6,316 nucleotides of DNA from Prevotellaceae bacterium. GTDB taxonomy: Bacteria; Bacteroidota; Bacteroidia; Bacteroidales; UBA932. Positions 5,051-6,316 of the stretch are shown here, piece by piece (the first letter of the stretch is position 1; the number at the start of each line of letters is the position of its first letter). Below the pieces are notes generated by a model that had not been told where the DNA came from, made no database searches, and saw only the letters and a list, made by a program, of their open reading frames with translations. Both the position numbers and the translations under genes were made by a program. The stretch lies in NCBI GenBank assembly GCA_031273285.1, contig JAISSE010000147.1, forward strand, positions 1 to 6,316, read 5' to 3'.

Positions 5051-6259
5051 TTAATTGTCCAATGCCTGCTCCAAATCGGCAATCAAATCTTCGGCATTTT
5101 CCAGCCCTGCCGACAAACGGAAAATCCCCTCTCCGGCAAAAGCGTTCCACGAATCATATTGTTCGGATGCAGCAAATTTAAACGACGTTTGCAGCAAATC
5201 TTTACTGTTGAGATAAAAAATCAGAGAGCGATGATGCCCCAAAGAAACAGCATAGTGGATTATTTGCAGTTTGTCGGCAATTTTTCGTACATCTTCCCGA
5301 TTTTTCACTTGAAACGTAACAATCCCCGAAAAGTTTTTCATCTGCCTTTCGGCAAGTTCATGTTGCGGATGCGATTTCAGACCGGGATAAATCACTCTGC
5401 CGACTTTGGGATGCTGTTCCAGATACGCGGCTATTTTCAACGCATTTTCCTGATGCACGCGCATGCGCAAAGGCAAAGTAGCCAGACCTCTGATAATGAG
5501 CCATGCATTGAACGGGCTTATCGTCCCTCCCAAACGAATTGACGTTTTCTTGCGCAAAGGTACAAGTTCGGATTTATTGCCAAGGAGAACTCCCCCCAAA
5601 GCATCCCCGTGACCGCCAAGATATTTGGTCAGAGAATGAACAACGAAATCTGCGCCCAATTGCAAAGGCTTGGTTGCGACGGGCGTGGCAAAAGTAGAAT
5701 CCACAGCCAGTTTCGCTCCCGCCTTATGGGCGATTAGCGCGACGGCGCCAATATCCGTAAGCCGAAGTATCGGATTACATGGCGTTTCCACATAAATCAG
5801 TTTGGTATTGTCTCTTATTGCCGCGCTGACAGCTTCCGTATCGGATGTATTGACTTTGGTTATTTCTATGCCCAATTCCGGTATCAACTCGTTGGTTATC
5901 TCCGACAAAGCCGCATAAGCAACATCACTGATAATGGCATGGTCGCCGGATTTCAGCAGATGGAACAACAGGGCGACAATGGCTCCCATACCACTCGCAA
6001 AAGCCACGGCAGTTTCCGCTTCTTCCAGTGCAGCCAGTTTTTCTTCCAACTGACGAATTGTCGGATTGCCCCAGCGGGTATAAACCCATGCGTCGTTTTC
6101 GTCCATTCCTTCTACCGAAAATCCCGTCTCGGAATCCACCACAAATGTGGTGGACATCACTATGTTAGGCGCCGACGCCTTAGTCGCGGAATCCGGACGT
6201 TCACCTGCATGGACGGCTTTGGTTTGTTCGCCGATATGTAATATATTTTTCTTAACCAT
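5051..6259 (-). CDS. Trans-sulfuration family PLP enzyme (cystathionine/methionine gamma-lyase-like)
   Basis: This 402-residue protein belongs to the Cys/Met metabolism PLP-dependent family (cystathionine gamma-synthase, beta- and gamma-lyases, methionine gamma-lyase). Y60 and R62 in YTRWGNPT bind the cofactor phosphate of the partner subunit; SGMGA (89-93) is the phosphate loop; Y115 stacks on the ring; D187 in AVDSTFATP contacts the pyridine nitrogen; K212 in HSLTKYLGGHGDALGG is the Schiff-base lysine; R381 in FRLSAGLE binds the substrate carboxylate. The cysteine that follows this tyrosine by two residues in methionine gamma-lyases is alanine (A117), and the usual SLGGxESL is SLGHHRSL (339-346). 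These changes make the exact reaction uncertain: lyase on methionine, homocysteine, cystathionine or cysteine, or a synthase. Length is full and the fold cytoplasmic. No Shine-Dalgarno site precedes the ATG; a -7 box within an 18-base palindrome does. Confidence 0.92.
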   Translation of the reverse strand: MVKKNILHIGEQTKAVHAGERPDSATKASAPNIVMSTTFVVDSETGFSVEGMDENDAWVYTRWGNPTIRQLEEKLAALEEAETAVAFASGMGAIVALLFHLLKSGDHAIISDVAYAALSEITNELIPELGIEITKVNTSDTEAVSAAIRDNTKLIYVETPCNPILRLTDIGAVALIAHKAGAKLAVDSTFATPVATKPLQLGADFVVHSLTKYLGGHGDALGGVLLGNKSELVPLRKKTSIRLGGTISPFNAWLIIRGLATLPLRMRVHQENALKIAAYLEQHPKVGRVIYPGLKSHPQHELAERQMKNFSGIVTFQVKNREDVRKIADKLQIIHYAVSLGHHRSLIFYLNSKDLLQTSFKFAASEQYDSWNAFAGEGIFRLSAGLENAEDLIADLEQALDN

Positions 6260-6269
6260 AATCAGTCAT

Positions 6270-6287
6270 TAATTTTGCGCAAAATTA
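6270..6287. promoter_or_regulatory. 18-base perfect palindrome containing the PLP gene -7 box
   Basis: TAATTTTGCGCAAAATTA is a perfect palindrome 11 bases before the PLP enzyme start codon. Its minus-strand half (6280-6287) is an exact TAnnTTTG box at the right distance for a leader of about 14 bases. The same box occurs on the plus strand at 6270-6277, facing the gene. No TTTG is found at the usual -33 spacing for the minus-strand box. A dimeric regulator covering the -7 region is plausible, and so is chance doubling of the box. Confidence 0.5.
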
Positions 6288-6316
6288 CAACTTCCGTACA
6301 TCAAAAATTATACCAT

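Noticed and set aside
4666..5181. 171-residue plus-strand open frame antisense to the nitrilase-family gene
   Set aside because: Spans two real genes on the other strand and the hairpin between them; no recognisable domain.
5009..5542. 177-residue plus-strand open frame antisense to the PLP enzyme gene
   Set aside because: Shadow of a strongly recognised gene; no family features of its own.
6260..6316. Riboswitch upstream of the PLP enzyme gene (SAM or similar)
   Set aside because: The promoter box leaves a leader of only about 14 bases, and no conserved riboswitch core is visible.

Overview
The window looks like chromosomal DNA of a member of the Bacteroidota, probably Bacteroidales. Every gene with a readable upstream region is preceded by a -7 box of the form TAnnTTTG (six cases), sometimes with a TTTG/TTTA element 20-22 bases further upstream. 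This is the promoter type of that phylum. Start codons lack clear Shine-Dalgarno sequences and sit in A/T-rich leaders, which also fits. The protein families are ordinary housekeeping and metabolic ones. I see no phage, CRISPR, toxin or defence genes, and no rRNA or tRNA.

Layout. At the left edge is the first 20 codons of tsaD (minus strand, running off the window). Next comes a gene-free stretch of about 660 bases that is rich in repeats. A 34-base inverted repeat (31 of 34 identical, including 17 perfect bases) bounds a 561-base segment, 113-673. Inside it lies a second, nested inverted pair of a REP-like element, 406-532. The plus-strand radical SAM gene (YhcC/TIGR01212 type, 720-1694) follows and converges with a minus-strand XRE-cupin regulator (1725-2294). 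The rest is on the minus strand: bioC and bioD overlapping by one base (3983 to 2572), an omega-amidase-like nitrilase-family enzyme (4922 to 4161), and a trans-sulfuration-family PLP enzyme (6259 to 5051).

How the genes work together. BioC starts pimelate-moiety synthesis by methylating malonyl-ACP, and BioD closes the ureido ring to give dethiobiotin, so this is a small biotin sub-operon. bioA, bioB, bioF and the bioH/bioG esterase are not in the window. The nitrilase-family enzyme and the PLP lyase/synthase are neighbours that could both serve sulfur amino acid and 2-oxo-acid metabolism. Each has its own promoter and a hairpin lies between them, so the link is only suggestive.

I found no convincing new multi-gene system. 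The most interesting material is non-coding: the segment with long inverted repeats at 113-673 (non-autonomous element, IS remnant or invertible DNA), the nested REP-like pair, an 18-base perfect palindrome carrying two face-to-face -7 boxes before the PLP enzyme gene, and short palindromes at the bioC promoter.
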